Part shown: in pieces, positions 8,581-17,291 of the stretch
Layout of the letters: every line of letters starts with the position of its first letter
Numbering within the stretch: position 1 is the first letter of the stretch
Origin: an uncultured Flavobacteriaceae bacterium
GTDB lineage: Bacteria; Bacteroidota; Bacteroidia; Flavobacteriales; Flavobacteriaceae
Assembly (NCBI GenBank): GCA_947494695.1
Contig: CANLWB010000003.1
Span: 372,001 to 436,000 of the forward strand
Length of the DNA stretch: 64,000 bases
Direction: 5' to 3'
The notes under the pieces: generated by a model
Seen by the model: the letters and a program-made list of their open reading frames with translations, nothing else
Told to the model about the DNA's origin: nothing
Database searches by the model: none
Program-made: the position numbers and the translations under genes

Positions 8581-10443
8581 TTAAAAATTTAATTGCATAC
8601 CTAACCTGACATTACGCCCTTTGGTAACGTATCCAGCAATTTCTAAATAATCTTCATTTAAAACGTTATCAATACCAGCAAATACCTTTAATTTATTATT
8701 AATCAATGTATGGTTAACATATAAATTAATCAAACTAAAAGCATCTAAAGTAACACCTCCATTATCTAATCGCTTTCCTGTATATTGATAGGCTAGAGAG
8801 GCAAACGTTTTAGGGCAAAAGTCATAGCCTAATTGTAAATTCGCCTTGTGTTTTGGTATACGAACCGCAACGGCATCTTTATTTTCGATAAACGTATAAT
8901 TCGCAGTTACATTTAAGTTTTCAACTGGTGTCGCTTTTACTTCTACCTCGGCTCCATGAGTCTTTACTTTATCGACCGAATTAAGGTACCCTAATGTAAA
9001 ATCATATATGAAAAAGTTCTTTTCTTCACGATTAAAATACAGAGCATTAATTCTAAAGTTATCGGATAACTTAAATTCAATACCTCCTTCAATAGTTATG
9101 TTCTCTTCGGGATCCAATTCTGGATTTGGTCCGAAAAAACCAAAAAGTTGCGACAACGAAGGCGCTATAAAAGATGTGCTGTAGGAACCAAACACCTTAG
9201 TATATGTATTGTCATCGGATTTTAAAGTAAAAGATGGGTTGATGTTATAAGTTACATGCGTTCCATATTCACTATGGTTGTTTAAACGTGCTCCGGCATT
9301 GACATTTAATCCAAAGTCTGAAACATAAACAAAATTTGCATACGGGTCTATAATAGTAAACGTTTCATCCTCCGTAAAGGTGGCTTTATTTTCAATAACG
9401 TTCACACCAACAATGGTATAAAATGTTTTATCGAATACATATTTGTTATAGGCATCTAAAACATAATTTTTAGACTCGAACATAGAAGGAAAGTTCGAAA
9501 TAAATTCTCTATCATACTCACTATAAGCTACATTTAAATGTATGCTTCCATGTGTGTATTTAAATTTGGTAGACAGTCCAACACGTGATTGTTTACTTTC
9601 GAAACTATCATCGGTGTCTGTTAAACTAAAATTAGCATCGAAACCATCAATATCGGAGCTAACATCAGTAAAGTTTCCAAACACATTTACAGAAAATGCT
9701 TTACTAAATTTATATCCCAGGTTAACATCAACGCCATATTTAGAATATGGGTCTTTTTCATTTAAATCTGTTTTAACTGCTGAAAGACCATCTGCAAATT
9801 GCTGGCTAAATGATGTTCTGTAAGTAAACTTATTAAGTGTACCACTTATCGCCAGGCTATTATTAAAATCGGCTATGTTATAGTTTTGATCATCTTCAGA
9901 CTGATTTGTTCCTATACTGGAGGCAAATATGGCATTTACGTTCTTTGCCCCTGCTTTCTTCGTTGTAATACTAATAACTGCGGTAGCTGCTCCACTGCCA
10001 TACAAGGTACTTGCAGCTCCTTTTATAATTTCTATGGATTCGATCTGACTTAAATTTAAAAGTCTAAAATCGTATTCTCCATTTATTTGAGAAGGGTCAC
10101 CCGTTTGAACCCCATCGATTAGCACCAGTACCTGGCGGTTACGTCCCCCACGTGCATAAACACCTAAGTTTTGTCCAGCATTACTCCTACTACCGTTTAT
10201 TTCGATGCCGGATTTCGTGTTTATTAATTCTGAAATGGTTCGCCCCTGGTTCCTTTCAATGTCTTGTTTGGAAATTTTAATGACGGTTTTCCCCGAGTTT
10301 TCACGCTTTAGACTAAAACGAGAATCTGCAATAACCACTTCGTCCAGTTCTTCTACTTTGGCCGATTCTTGCTCTTCTTGAGCAACACCAATTAAGGATA
10401 CCCCAATACAAAGGATACCAAAAAATCGTAATTTTTTGTTCAT
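8581..10443 (-). CDS. btuB: TonB-dependent outer membrane receptor, BtuB-like (cobalamin)
   Basis: A 620-residue outer membrane barrel importing corrinoids with TonB energy. A signal peptide (residues 1-21) is followed by a TonB-box-like DEVVIADSR, a plug domain (about 45-160: GRTISELINTKSGIEI, VLVLIDGVQTGDP, IEIIKGAASTLYG) and a barrel ending in an aromatic residue (GMQLNF). The length fits BtuB, shorter than SusC-type receptors. Substrate assignment comes from the cobalamin riboswitch in its leader and from the divergent cob and btuFCD genes. There is no SusD partner and no N-terminal signalling domain. Confidence 0.92.
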   Translation of the reverse strand: MNKKLRFFGILCIGVSLIGVAQEEQESAKVEELDEVVIADSRFSLKRENSGKTVIKISKQDIERNQGRTISELINTKSGIEINGSRSNAGQNLGVYARGGRNRQVLVLIDGVQTGDPSQINGEYDFRLLNLSQIESIEIIKGAASTLYGSGAATAVISITTKKAGAKNVNAIFASSIGTNQSEDDQNYNIADFNNSLAISGTLNKFTYRTSFSQQFADGLSAVKTDLNEKDPYSKYGVDVNLGYKFSKAFSVNVFGNFTDVSSDIDGFDANFSLTDTDDSFESKQSRVGLSTKFKYTHGSIHLNVAYSEYDREFISNFPSMFESKNYVLDAYNKYVFDKTFYTIVGVNVIENKATFTEDETFTIIDPYANFVYVSDFGLNVNAGARLNNHSEYGTHVTYNINPSFTLKSDDNTYTKVFGSYSTSFIAPSLSQLFGFFGPNPELDPEENITIEGGIEFKLSDNFRINALYFNREEKNFFIYDFTLGYLNSVDKVKTHGAEVEVKATPVENLNVTANYTFIENKDAVAVRIPKHKANLQLGYDFCPKTFASLAYQYTGKRLDNGGVTLDAFSLINLYVNHTLINNKLKVFAGIDNVLNEDYLEIAGYVTKGRNVRLGMQLNF

Positions 10444-10525
10444 TTTTTTGACTAATTAATCGAGAGTCGTATGGATATTTCATACGCAAACTTTTATCCC
10501 GAAAGTTTAACTTATTAATTCGAAT

Positions 10526-10756
10526 CTGGCAGGTCTCCTGACTTTTTTAATGCTATGCTACCTTCCCGGCTAAAGCCAGTGGTTTTTGAAGTTGATAACA
10601 TCCTCTTACGAGGTACTGAAACCGAATTCAGTATAAATTTACAGTTGCGGGAACAGTTCAAGAATGAAGAAAACAATTTCCAATTTTAGAAGTTCTTAAT
10701 TTGTACTTCACCAATCTTAAATCATTAATCTTTTCACTTGATTCCCTTTTAATCTG
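10526..10756 (-). promoter_or_regulatory. Cobalamin riboswitch in the btuB leader
   Basis: Read on the minus strand, conserved blocks appear in order: GGGAATCAAGTGAAAA (10736-10751), CCCGCAACTGTAA (about 10640-10652), CCACTGG and CCGGGAAGG, then the B12 box AGTCAGGAGACCTGCC (10528-10543). The last block ends 84 bases before the btuB start. In this family, adenosylcobalamin binding shuts off the downstream gene. The divergent cobU operon is outside its control, since the switch is on the other strand. Confidence 0.93.
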
Positions 10757-10884
10757 TTTATTATAAATTGAACAGAACCAAAATTTTCCGCAAATATACT
10801 ATCAATTTTATAATTAAAAATGTCTTTTTAGCATTATTATTACAAAATGTTTAATCTTTGCAAATGCTTTAAACCATCATTAAC

Positions 10885-11388
10885 ATGATTATTTATATAA
10901 CTGGGGGCGAACGATCTGGGAAAAGCAGTCATGCGCAAAACCTGGCATTATCATTATCTAACACCCCTAAATACATTGCCACGTCTCGTATTTGGGATGG
11001 CAATCATAGAAAACGTATAGACAGGCATATTGCAGACCGCGATGAACGCTGGACTTCTATTGAAGAAGAAAAGGCCATTTCTAACCATATAAGGCCTCGA
11101 GATGTTGTAGTAATCGATTGTGTAACACTATGGCTCACCAATTTTTTTATGGATACTAAAAACGATATTGAAAAAAGCTTGGAGTTAGCCAAAAAAGAAT
11201 TCAACAAACTCCGACATATAGACGCCACAATCATTATAATTTCCAACGAAATTGGCATGGGAGTTCATGCCCAAACAGAAATAGGGAGACTATTTACAGA
11301 GCTTCAGGGTTGGATGAATCAACATATTGCTAAACATGCCGACCAGGCCACATTAATGGTATCTGGAATACCAGTAAAATTAAAATAA
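10885..11388 (+). CDS. cobU: Adenosylcobinamide kinase / adenosylcobinamide-phosphate guanylyltransferase
   Basis: Phosphorylates adenosylcobinamide and then attaches GMP, giving the AdoCbi-GDP used by CobS. 167 residues, close to the family norm. The P-loop GGERSGKSS is at residues 7-15; the RIDRHIADRDERW segment holds the histidine that carries the GMP; VVVIDCVTLWLTN and ISNEIGMGVH are family motifs. It is the first gene of a tight cobUTSC operon; cobT begins on the next base. A near-consensus promoter (AATCTTTG, 10853-10860) precedes it. Confidence 0.96.
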   Translation: MIIYITGGERSGKSSHAQNLALSLSNTPKYIATSRIWDGNHRKRIDRHIADRDERWTSIEEEKAISNHIRPRDVVVIDCVTLWLTNFFMDTKNDIEKSLELAKKEFNKLRHIDATIIIISNEIGMGVHAQTEIGRLFTELQGWMNQHIAKHADQATLMVSGIPVKLK

Positions 11389-12432
11389 ATGACCTATCGT
11401 ATAAAATCTGTTAAAAATCCTGAATTAGAAGCGAAACTTCAGCAAAAAATAAACTTAAAGACAAAGCCCATTGGCGCTTTAGGTAAACTTGAGGATATTG
11501 CCTTTAAAATTGGATGTATTCAACAAACCGAAAGTCCAACTATTAAAAAACCAACAATTGTTGTATTTGCCGGTGATCATGGCATAGCAACTAAAGGCGA
11601 GGTAAACCCATTTCCTCAGGAAGTCACGTCTCAAATGGTCTATAATTTTATTAATGGAGGAGCTGCCATCAATATTTTTAGCAGTACCAACCATTTGAAT
11701 TTAAAAATAGTAGATGCCGGAGTAAACCACCAGTTTCCAGAAACACTTGGTATTATTGATGCTAAAATTGATTTCGGAACAAAAAACTATCAGGAAGAAC
11801 CGGCAATGAGTTTGGAGCAGTGCCAAATGGCGTTTGCCAGAAGTGGTGAGATCGTTACTAAACTTAACGAGGAAGGTACCAATACGATAGGCTTTGGAGA
11901 AATGGGGATTAGCAATACGTCTGCTGCGACACTTCTTATGACATATTTCACCAAAATACCAATTTCAGAATGTGTAGGTTCTGGAACTGGACTAAACGAG
12001 GATGGTATTTTAAAAAAACAGGAGATTCTGTCACAGGTTTATCAAAAATATAGTCCGAAAGATGCCATAGAGGCTTTATCTATTTTTGGTGGTTTTGAAA
12101 TAGCTATGCTTACAGGTGCCATTTTAAAAGCTGCAGAGTTTAAAATGACCATCCTCATAGATGGATTTATTGTAACCTCGGCGCTCCTTGTTGCTCAAGC
12201 TATAAATAAAAACGTATTGGACTATTGTATCTTTGCACATCATTCCAACGAGAAAGGACATTCTAAAATGCTCGAATTTTTAAATAAAACACCACTATTG
12301 TCTTTAGACTTAAGACTAGGAGAAGGAACCGGTGCTGCCCTAAGCATCCCTTTGATTCGAGCTGCTGTAAACTTTTTAAATGATATGGCGAGTTTCGATT
12401 CTGCCGGAATAAGTGGTGAAACTAAAGACTAA
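11389..12432 (+). CDS. cobT: Nicotinate-nucleotide--dimethylbenzimidazole phosphoribosyltransferase
   Basis: Makes alpha-ribazole phosphate from a lower base and nicotinate mononucleotide. 347 residues, normal length. Visible motifs are KPIGALGKLE near the N-terminus, VFAGDHGIA, GFGEMGISNTSAA, and the C-terminal LGEGTGAAL that carries the catalytic glutamate. It directly abuts cobU and is followed after 5 bases by cobS, so one transcript is likely. No base-synthesis gene (bluB) is in the window, so the lower base must come from elsewhere. Confidence 0.97.
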   Translation: MTYRIKSVKNPELEAKLQQKINLKTKPIGALGKLEDIAFKIGCIQQTESPTIKKPTIVVFAGDHGIATKGEVNPFPQEVTSQMVYNFINGGAAINIFSSTNHLNLKIVDAGVNHQFPETLGIIDAKIDFGTKNYQEEPAMSLEQCQMAFARSGEIVTKLNEEGTNTIGFGEMGISNTSAATLLMTYFTKIPISECVGSGTGLNEDGILKKQEILSQVYQKYSPKDAIEALSIFGGFEIAMLTGAILKAAEFKMTILIDGFIVTSALLVAQAINKNVLDYCIFAHHSNEKGHSKMLEFLNKTPLLSLDLRLGEGTGAALSIPLIRAAVNFLNDMASFDSAGISGETKD

Positions 12433-12437
12433 CACTA

Positions 12438-13199
12438 TTGAAAAAAGAAATCCAAATTTTCCTTACCGCTATCATGTTTTTCACAAGAATTCCTTGTCCT
12501 AAATGGGTAGATCATAATCCTGAGTTTCTTACCAAAAGTGCCAGATACTTTTCTCTGGTTGGGATTATTGTTGGAGGTATTGGTGCTCTCGTTTTTTATG
12601 GGTTTTCATTTCTATTCTCAACCGAAATAGCGCTATTACTTAGTATGGCCTCCACGATTTACACTACAGGAGCTTTTCATGAGGATGGTTTTGCCGATGT
12701 CTGCGATGGGTTTGGTGGTGGATGGACGAAGGAAAAAATTCTTTTAATTATGAAGGACTCTCGCCTGGGCACCTATGGTACTGTAGGCATAATTTTGATT
12801 TTAGCTGTAAAATTTTCAGCATTAAGAGAAGTTCCTCATCATGTTATACCACTAACAATAATTACTGGACATAGTTTAAGTCGATTCATAGCAACAACGC
12901 TTATTTTTACACACCCATACGTTAGAGATACCGAAGACAGCAAAGCCAAACCCGCTGCTAAAAGTATCACACTCAAAACATTAATTATAAGTGCAAGTTT
13001 TGGAATTGCTCCTATATTCTTTTTTAATGAGCCTTTAATTTTTCTAACGCTCATTCCATGCTATTTAGCAAAAATGTATTTGGGTGCCAAGTTTAAAAAA
13101 TGGCTGGGTGGGCAAACGGGAGATTGCGCAGGAGCTACACAACAATTTTGCGAAATTGTATTTTATTTAAGTATTATTGCGCTATGGAAATTTATCTGA
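12438..13199 (+). CDS. cobS: Adenosylcobinamide-GDP ribazoletransferase
   Basis: Integral membrane enzyme joining AdoCbi-GDP with alpha-ribazole (phosphate) to give adenosylcobalamin (phosphate). 253 residues with several hydrophobic segments. The conserved acidic motif FHEDGFADVCDGFGGG (about residues 75-90) and KDSRLGTYG are diagnostic. The start is TTG at 12438, chosen because it yields the family N-terminus (KKEIQIFLTAIMFFTRIP) and lies 5 bases after cobT. Its end overlaps cobC by 16 bases. Confidence 0.96.
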   Translation: MKKEIQIFLTAIMFFTRIPCPKWVDHNPEFLTKSARYFSLVGIIVGGIGALVFYGFSFLFSTEIALLLSMASTIYTTGAFHEDGFADVCDGFGGGWTKEKILLIMKDSRLGTYGTVGIILILAVKFSALREVPHHVIPLTIITGHSLSRFIATTLIFTHPYVRDTEDSKAKPAAKSITLKTLIISASFGIAPIFFFNEPLIFLTLIPCYLAKMYLGAKFKKWLGGQTGDCAGATQQFCEIVFYLSIIALWKFI

Positions 13200-13753
13200 T
13201 AAGGCATACCACTCCAGACATTGAAAAAGGTATATGTTACGGGCAAACGGATTTAGATTTATCTGATACGTTTCCTGAAGCGTTCAAAACAGTTTCTAGG
13301 CATATCCCTAATCGTATAGATTTCTCAATACAAAGCAGCCCTTTAAAACGATGTGCTCAATTAGCGCAGTATTTAGGTACCCCTGTTAGGTTTGACGATC
13401 GATTGAAAGAACTTGATTTTGGGAGCTGGGAAATGCAAAACTGGAACGACATTCCTAAGGGGCAACTAGATCCGTGGATGGCAGACTTTGTAAACGTTAA
13501 GGTTACAAACGGAGAATCTTACACAGAGTTATCTGCAAGGGTGCGTCATTATTTTGAAACGCTCAAAAAGCCTCCTGGTAAACAGGGATATATTATCGTA
13601 ACTCATGCCGGGCCAATACGCGCCTTTATGGCTTCTGTTTTGGGGATTCCATTGGAGAAATCTTTTCAAATTAAGATTCAATATGGGGATGTGTTTCATC
13701 TTAAAAAAGAAGAAGACGCTTGGAAGTTACACTCTAAGGTTGAACTTACTTAA
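13184..13753 (+). CDS. cobC: Alpha-ribazole phosphatase (histidine phosphatase family)
   Basis: Removes the phosphate from alpha-ribazole phosphate or from cobalamin phosphate. 189 residues. The catalytic LIRHTTP is at residues 5-11 (His8), with the second histidine in VTHAGPIRAF near residue 145 and the acid in KELDFGSWE. The ATG at 13184 is used rather than the open frame from 13100, because it puts the catalytic strand at the N-terminus. Specificity within this broad family is inferred from its operon with cobUTS. Confidence 0.92.
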   Translation: MEIYLIRHTTPDIEKGICYGQTDLDLSDTFPEAFKTVSRHIPNRIDFSIQSSPLKRCAQLAQYLGTPVRFDDRLKELDFGSWEMQNWNDIPKGQLDPWMADFVNVKVTNGESYTELSARVRHYFETLKKPPGKQGYIIVTHAGPIRAFMASVLGIPLEKSFQIKIQYGDVFHLKKEEDAWKLHSKVELT

Positions 13754-13781
13754 TCTTTTAATCAAGAATAATTCCTATGAT

Positions 13782-13807
13782 GTCATTCCTGCGAAGGCAG
13801 GAATCCA
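13782..13807 (+). repeat. REP-like palindrome upstream of the GIY-YIG gene
   Basis: A perfect hairpin, ATTCCTGC / GCAGGAAT with a four-base loop (13785-13804), inside the well-known dispersed sequence GTCATTCCTGCGAAGG. It ends 16 bases before the nuclease start codon. Three copies in the opposite direction follow the gene. Confidence 0.9.
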
Positions 13808-13822
13808 CAAACAAAACGAATC

Positions 13823-14134
13823 ATGTACAAAACAATTCACCAATACTACCTCTATATTCTAACCAATAAAACATGTGGTACCATATACATTGGAGTAACA
13901 AACAATTTAGAGCGAAGGATGTATGAACACAAAAACAAACTAATTGAAGGTTTTACGAAGAAGTACGGTCTAAATAAATTATTATACATTGAAACCTATC
14001 AATATGTTAAAGATGCCATTAAAAGAGAAAAAAATATGAAGAAGTGGAAGCGCCAATGGAAAATTGATTTGATAGAAAAGGATAATCCTAACTGGAAAGA
14101 TCTGTCTAAAGATTGGACTCATTTGATTGATTAA
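13823..14134 (+). CDS. GIY-YIG domain endonuclease, stand-alone
   Basis: A 103-residue single-domain nuclease of the short YhbQ/UPF0213-like group. The split motif is LYI (residues 10-12) and YIG (22-24), followed by the catalytic arginine in LERRMYEHK and a basic helix AIKREKNMKKWKRQWK carrying the expected metal-binding glutamate. These enzymes cut DNA with one metal ion; the substrate of the stand-alone type is mostly unknown. It interrupts the B12 locus, has no visible partner, and is bracketed by inverted REP-like palindromes, which suggests that gene and repeats move or act together. Confidence 0.93.
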   Translation: MYKTIHQYYLYILTNKTCGTIYIGVTNNLERRMYEHKNKLIEGFTKKYGLNKLLYIETYQYVKDAIKREKNMKKWKRQWKIDLIEKDNPNWKDLSKDWTHLID

Positions 14135-14170
14135 AAAATGGAGTTCTTTTGAATCTTTTTAATATGCGAA

Positions 14171-14356
14171 TGGATTCCTGTCTTCGCAGGAATGACAAAG
14201 TAGGAACTTATACAAAAGCATTATGGGAATTAATAGTTGTAGAGAATTTGTGGATTCCTGCCTGCGCAGGAATGACAAAGTATGTGCTTACATGAAAATA
14301 TGATGAAAATTAATACCTATAAGTAACTTGTGGGTTCCTATCTATGTAGGAATGAC
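14171..14356 (-). repeat. Tandem 80-base repeat with REP-like palindromes
   Basis: Three palindromes begin at 14171, 14251 and 14331, exactly 80 bases apart: GGATTCCTGTCTTCGCAGG, GGATTCCTGCCTGCGCAGG and a decayed GGTTCCTATCTATGTAGG, each followed by AATGAC. The spacers also align (AATTAATA and a final TTG), so the unit is about 80 bases and diverged. The orientation is opposite to the copy at 13782. It lies between convergent genes. Confidence 0.85.
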
Positions 14357-14365
14357 AGCATAATG

Positions 14366-15022
14366 TTAACCGTTGACCAACCTCAATTCTGCAAAATTAT
14401 AATGGCTCGAAACTGACTTTTGAATCACTTCTACATTTACTTTATGCTTAAAAAAAGGGGCGTTAACAACCAATGTGTGATACTCTCCATTTTCTCCGCA
14501 GGCATCCACGTCCATAGATTCAAAAGTCCTAATAATTGACGCATTAATGGGTTTCCCAAGAAAATCTGGCCCTAAAGTCTGGTTACATGATACAATTATG
14601 GCTTCCAACCCGGCATCTATCATCTCTAAAACCAACTGCGTTCTATCGCCCTGCCATAATGGTAAAACAGCAGTTAAATTAGCGGCTTCAGACACTTTTT
14701 CTTCCCAGGCGCGGTGGGATTCAATATCAATATCACCAAAAACCGCATGACTTATGGGGTACTCCTTTACTAGCCGATTCAAATTTTGAATATACTTCGC
14801 TTCATAGTCTGCCCAGGAACTACTAAAAAAATGAATAGGTAAATTTAAAGCATCAGCCTGAGCCTCCAATATAGGTTTTGTAATGCCATGAGAACGGGAT
14901 CGATCTCCAAATTCATTCATTACATTTAATAAAACCGCTGGTTTATAACCCAATTGCATCGCTTTAAAAAAAGCGAAACAACTATCCTTACCTCCACTCC
15001 AGGAACACAAAAAATGATTCAT
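14366..15022 (-). CDS. PP-loop ATPase, diphthine--ammonia ligase (Dph6/COG2102) family
   Basis: 218 residues. The PP-loop SGGKDS at residues 9-14 binds ATP and forms an adenylated intermediate; GDIDIESHRAWEE and the C-terminal ENGEYHTLV are family motifs. In eukaryotes and archaea the family amidates diphthine on elongation factor 2, which bacteria lack, so the bacterial substrate is different. Its place between the cob genes and btuFCD suggests a corrinoid substrate such as a side-chain amide, but that is inference. The start at 15022 lies 19 bases after a promoter element; the longer frame starts within 1 base of that element. Confidence 0.85.
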   Translation of the reverse strand: MNHFLCSWSGGKDSCFAFFKAMQLGYKPAVLLNVMNEFGDRSRSHGITKPILEAQADALNLPIHFFSSSWADYEAKYIQNLNRLVKEYPISHAVFGDIDIESHRAWEEKVSEAANLTAVLPLWQGDRTQLVLEMIDAGLEAIIVSCNQTLGPDFLGKPINASIIRTFESMDVDACGENGEYHTLVVNAPFFKHKVNVEVIQKSVSSHYNFAELRLVNG

Positions 15023-15040
15023 AATATGGTTTTGGAACAC

Positions 15041-15048
15041 CAAAAATA
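15041..15048 (-). promoter_or_regulatory. TAnnTTTG promoter element of the PP-loop ATPase gene
   Basis: On the minus strand the sequence reads TATTTTTG, 19 bases before the ATG at 15022. It supports that start and shows that this gene is transcribed separately from the divergent btuFCD genes. Confidence 0.6.
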
Positions 15049-15116
15049 GTTTAATTACGCTTAGGGTTATCGTTTTACAAAAAAATTAAAGACCTTTGAA
15101 GCTCAATTATATTTTC

Positions 15117-16259
15117 ATGCGCTTTTTAACTCTTTTAATTACCTGTTTGGTATTTCTTTGCTCTTGCAAAGAGAATAAGGAGCATACAGTTGCCTCTCAA
15201 AACTCATCAGAAGGTATTGAGACCGATATACGCTATGCTAAAGGTTTTTCTATAACGACATACAAAAACTATAAAAAGATCGTTGTTAATTCCCCATGGC
15301 CCAATAGTGAAAAATCATTTACATACATACTTACAAAAAAGGGAGAACCCCTGCCTCAACATGATACGAATTCAAGAATTATTGAGGTTCCTATTACATC
15401 CATTGTATGTATTTCTACAACCAATATTCCTACTTTGGAATACTTAGGTGTTGATCATACTTTAATCGGCTTTCCAAATACCAAATATGTAAGTTCTAAA
15501 AAGACCAGAACAAGAATAGATCGTGGAGACGTTAAAGATTTAGGTAACGATTTAGAACTCAATATAGAATCGCTTCTAGAACTAAATCCGGAAATGGTTC
15601 TTGGCTTCTCTGTTAATGGGGTAAATACAAAATTAAATCAAATAGAAAAATTAAATATCCCAGTGGTTTTAGATGGTGCATGGACAGAACAGCATCCTTT
15701 GGGAAGATCTGAATGGATAAAATTCGTTGCTACCTTTTACAATAAGGAAAAAGAAGCAGATTCTATTTTCAAAACTGTTGAAACAGCCTATTTAAATGCC
15801 AAAGAAATGGCTAAGGTTGTTGCTAAAAAGCCAACGGTTATGTCTGGCTCTTCTTTTAAAGATGTATGGAATGTTCCTGGAGGTAAAAGTTTTATTGCAA
15901 AGTACCTGGAAGATGCAAATACCAATTATCTTTGGAAAGACAATAATAGTACGGGAAGTTTACAATTAAACTTTGAAAATGTATTGGAAACCGCTCAAAA
16001 GGCCGACTTTTGGATTGGGGCTGGAAGTTTTGATTCTAAAGAACACATGGAAAGCAATCACAAAGGTTACATGTTTTTTGATGCCTATAGCAACAATAGC
16101 ATTTATACCTATACAAAAAAGAAAGGTACAAAAGGAGGTTTGCTCTATTATGAGTTAGGAACGCTGCGCCCGGACCTAATTTTAAAAGACCTTATTAAAA
16201 TTGCTCACCCCGAATTACTAAAGGATTACGAAACCTTCTTTTTTAAACGTTTAGAATAA
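15117..16259 (+). CDS. btuF: ABC transporter substrate-binding lipoprotein, BtuF-like
   Basis: Periplasmic binding protein that passes corrinoid from the receptor to the permease. About 380 residues with a lipoprotein signal (LVFLCSC, cysteine near residue 17). The fold is the TroA/BtuF helical-backbone type: VCISTTNIPTLEYLG (first lobe), LNIESLLELNPEMVLG, and IPVVLDGAWTEQHPLGRSEWIKF. The longer frame from the TTG at 15096 adds seven residues before a normal signal peptide. Iron-siderophore proteins share the fold, so cobalamin specificity rests on the locus. Confidence 0.88.
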   Translation: MRFLTLLITCLVFLCSCKENKEHTVASQNSSEGIETDIRYAKGFSITTYKNYKKIVVNSPWPNSEKSFTYILTKKGEPLPQHDTNSRIIEVPITSIVCISTTNIPTLEYLGVDHTLIGFPNTKYVSSKKTRTRIDRGDVKDLGNDLELNIESLLELNPEMVLGFSVNGVNTKLNQIEKLNIPVVLDGAWTEQHPLGRSEWIKFVATFYNKEKEADSIFKTVETAYLNAKEMAKVVAKKPTVMSGSSFKDVWNVPGGKSFIAKYLEDANTNYLWKDNNSTGSLQLNFENVLETAQKADFWIGAGSFDSKEHMESNHKGYMFFDAYSNNSIYTYTKKKGTKGGLLYYELGTLRPDLILKDLIKIAHPELLKDYETFFFKRLE

Positions 16260-17291
16260 TTGCCGGACACTAAAACATATATAGTACCTTTTGCGGTATT
16301 AGGGGTATTACTCTTGCTATGTTTCTTTGGAAACATAAGCTTAGGGTCGGTATCTATTCCTTTTAAGGATGTTTTTAATAGTTTTGTTGGGGATCTAACT
16401 GAAAACCAGTCCTGGCACCATATTATTCATGAATACAGATTACCCAAAGCCTATACGGCTATTATAGTTGGTTCTGGTTTAGGTGTCTCGGGACTACTCA
16501 TGCAAACTTTATTTAGAAACCCATTAGCAGGTCCTTTTGTTTTGGGCATTACTTCGGGTTCTAGCTTGGGTGTCGCTCTGGTTATTATGGGAGCCTCTAT
16601 TTTTGGAGGTACCTTAGCAGGTGTCCTTACTTCTAAATGGAGCATTGTTATCGCCGCGAGTATAGGTGGATTTGTTGTACTTTTGGTGGTACTGATCATG
16701 TCTAACAGGGTTCGAGATACTATGGCTTTGTTAATTATAGGCCTCATGTTTGGTAGCATGACGTCTGCTACAGTTAGTTTGTTGTCTTTTTTTAGCACGG
16801 CTGAAGAGTTACAACTATATGTCTTCTGGGGGTTTGGTAGTATTGGAAACTTAACCTGGGATGAACTATTTGTTCTTTTTATCATTTATGCGATTGGTAT
16901 TATAATAAGTATGACATCGATTAAAACCTTAAATACATTATTACTAGGGGAAAATTATGCTAAAAGCTTAGGATTGAATATAAAGCGGAGCCGATTACTC
17001 ATCATTATATCGACGAGCTTACTAGCAGGAACCATTACGGCTTTTGCCGGGCCTATTATTTTTATTGGTTTAGCGATTCCTCACATGACTCGGCAAATTT
17101 TTAATACGTCCAATCATAAAATATTATTACCGGCGGTGTTTTTATTTGGAGCCATCGTAATGCTTATTTGTGACAGTATTGCTCAATTACCGTCCAGTGA
17201 TCTTACTTTACCTATAAATGCAATAACCTCGCTTATTGGAGCGCCTGTCATCATTTGGTTATTGGTTAGGAAACGTAAGATGATGTTTTGA
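16260..17291 (+). CDS. btuC: ABC transporter permease, BtuC/FecCD family
   Basis: 343-residue inner membrane permease with about ten membrane segments. Family motifs include EYRLPKAYTAIIVGSGLGVSG, GLLMQTLFRNPLAGPFVLGI-type residues near 80-95, and FIGLAIPHMTRQ near 270, the loop that contacts the ATPase. It starts at a TTG immediately after the btuF stop codon, implying coupled translation. Seven-base repeats begin at its stop codon and separate it from the ATPase gene. Confidence 0.93.
   Translation: MPDTKTYIVPFAVLGVLLLLCFFGNISLGSVSIPFKDVFNSFVGDLTENQSWHHIIHEYRLPKAYTAIIVGSGLGVSGLLMQTLFRNPLAGPFVLGITSGSSLGVALVIMGASIFGGTLAGVLTSKWSIVIAASIGGFVVLLVVLIMSNRVRDTMALLIIGLMFGSMTSATVSLLSFFSTAEELQLYVFWGFGSIGNLTWDELFVLFIIYAIGIIISMTSIKTLNTLLLGENYAKSLGLNIKRSRLLIIISTSLLAGTITAFAGPIIFIGLAIPHMTRQIFNTSNHKILLPAVFLFGAIVMLICDSIAQLPSSDLTLPINAITSLIGAPVIIWLLVRKRKMMF

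Noticed and set aside
13605-13862. Forward frame encoding VIPAKAGIH near its end
   Set aside because: It is a shadow of cobC that runs into the REP palindrome; this peptide is a known false translation of that repeat.
16451-16885. Minus-strand frame opposite the permease gene
   Set aside because: Antisense shadow of btuC, with no start context or recognisable protein.
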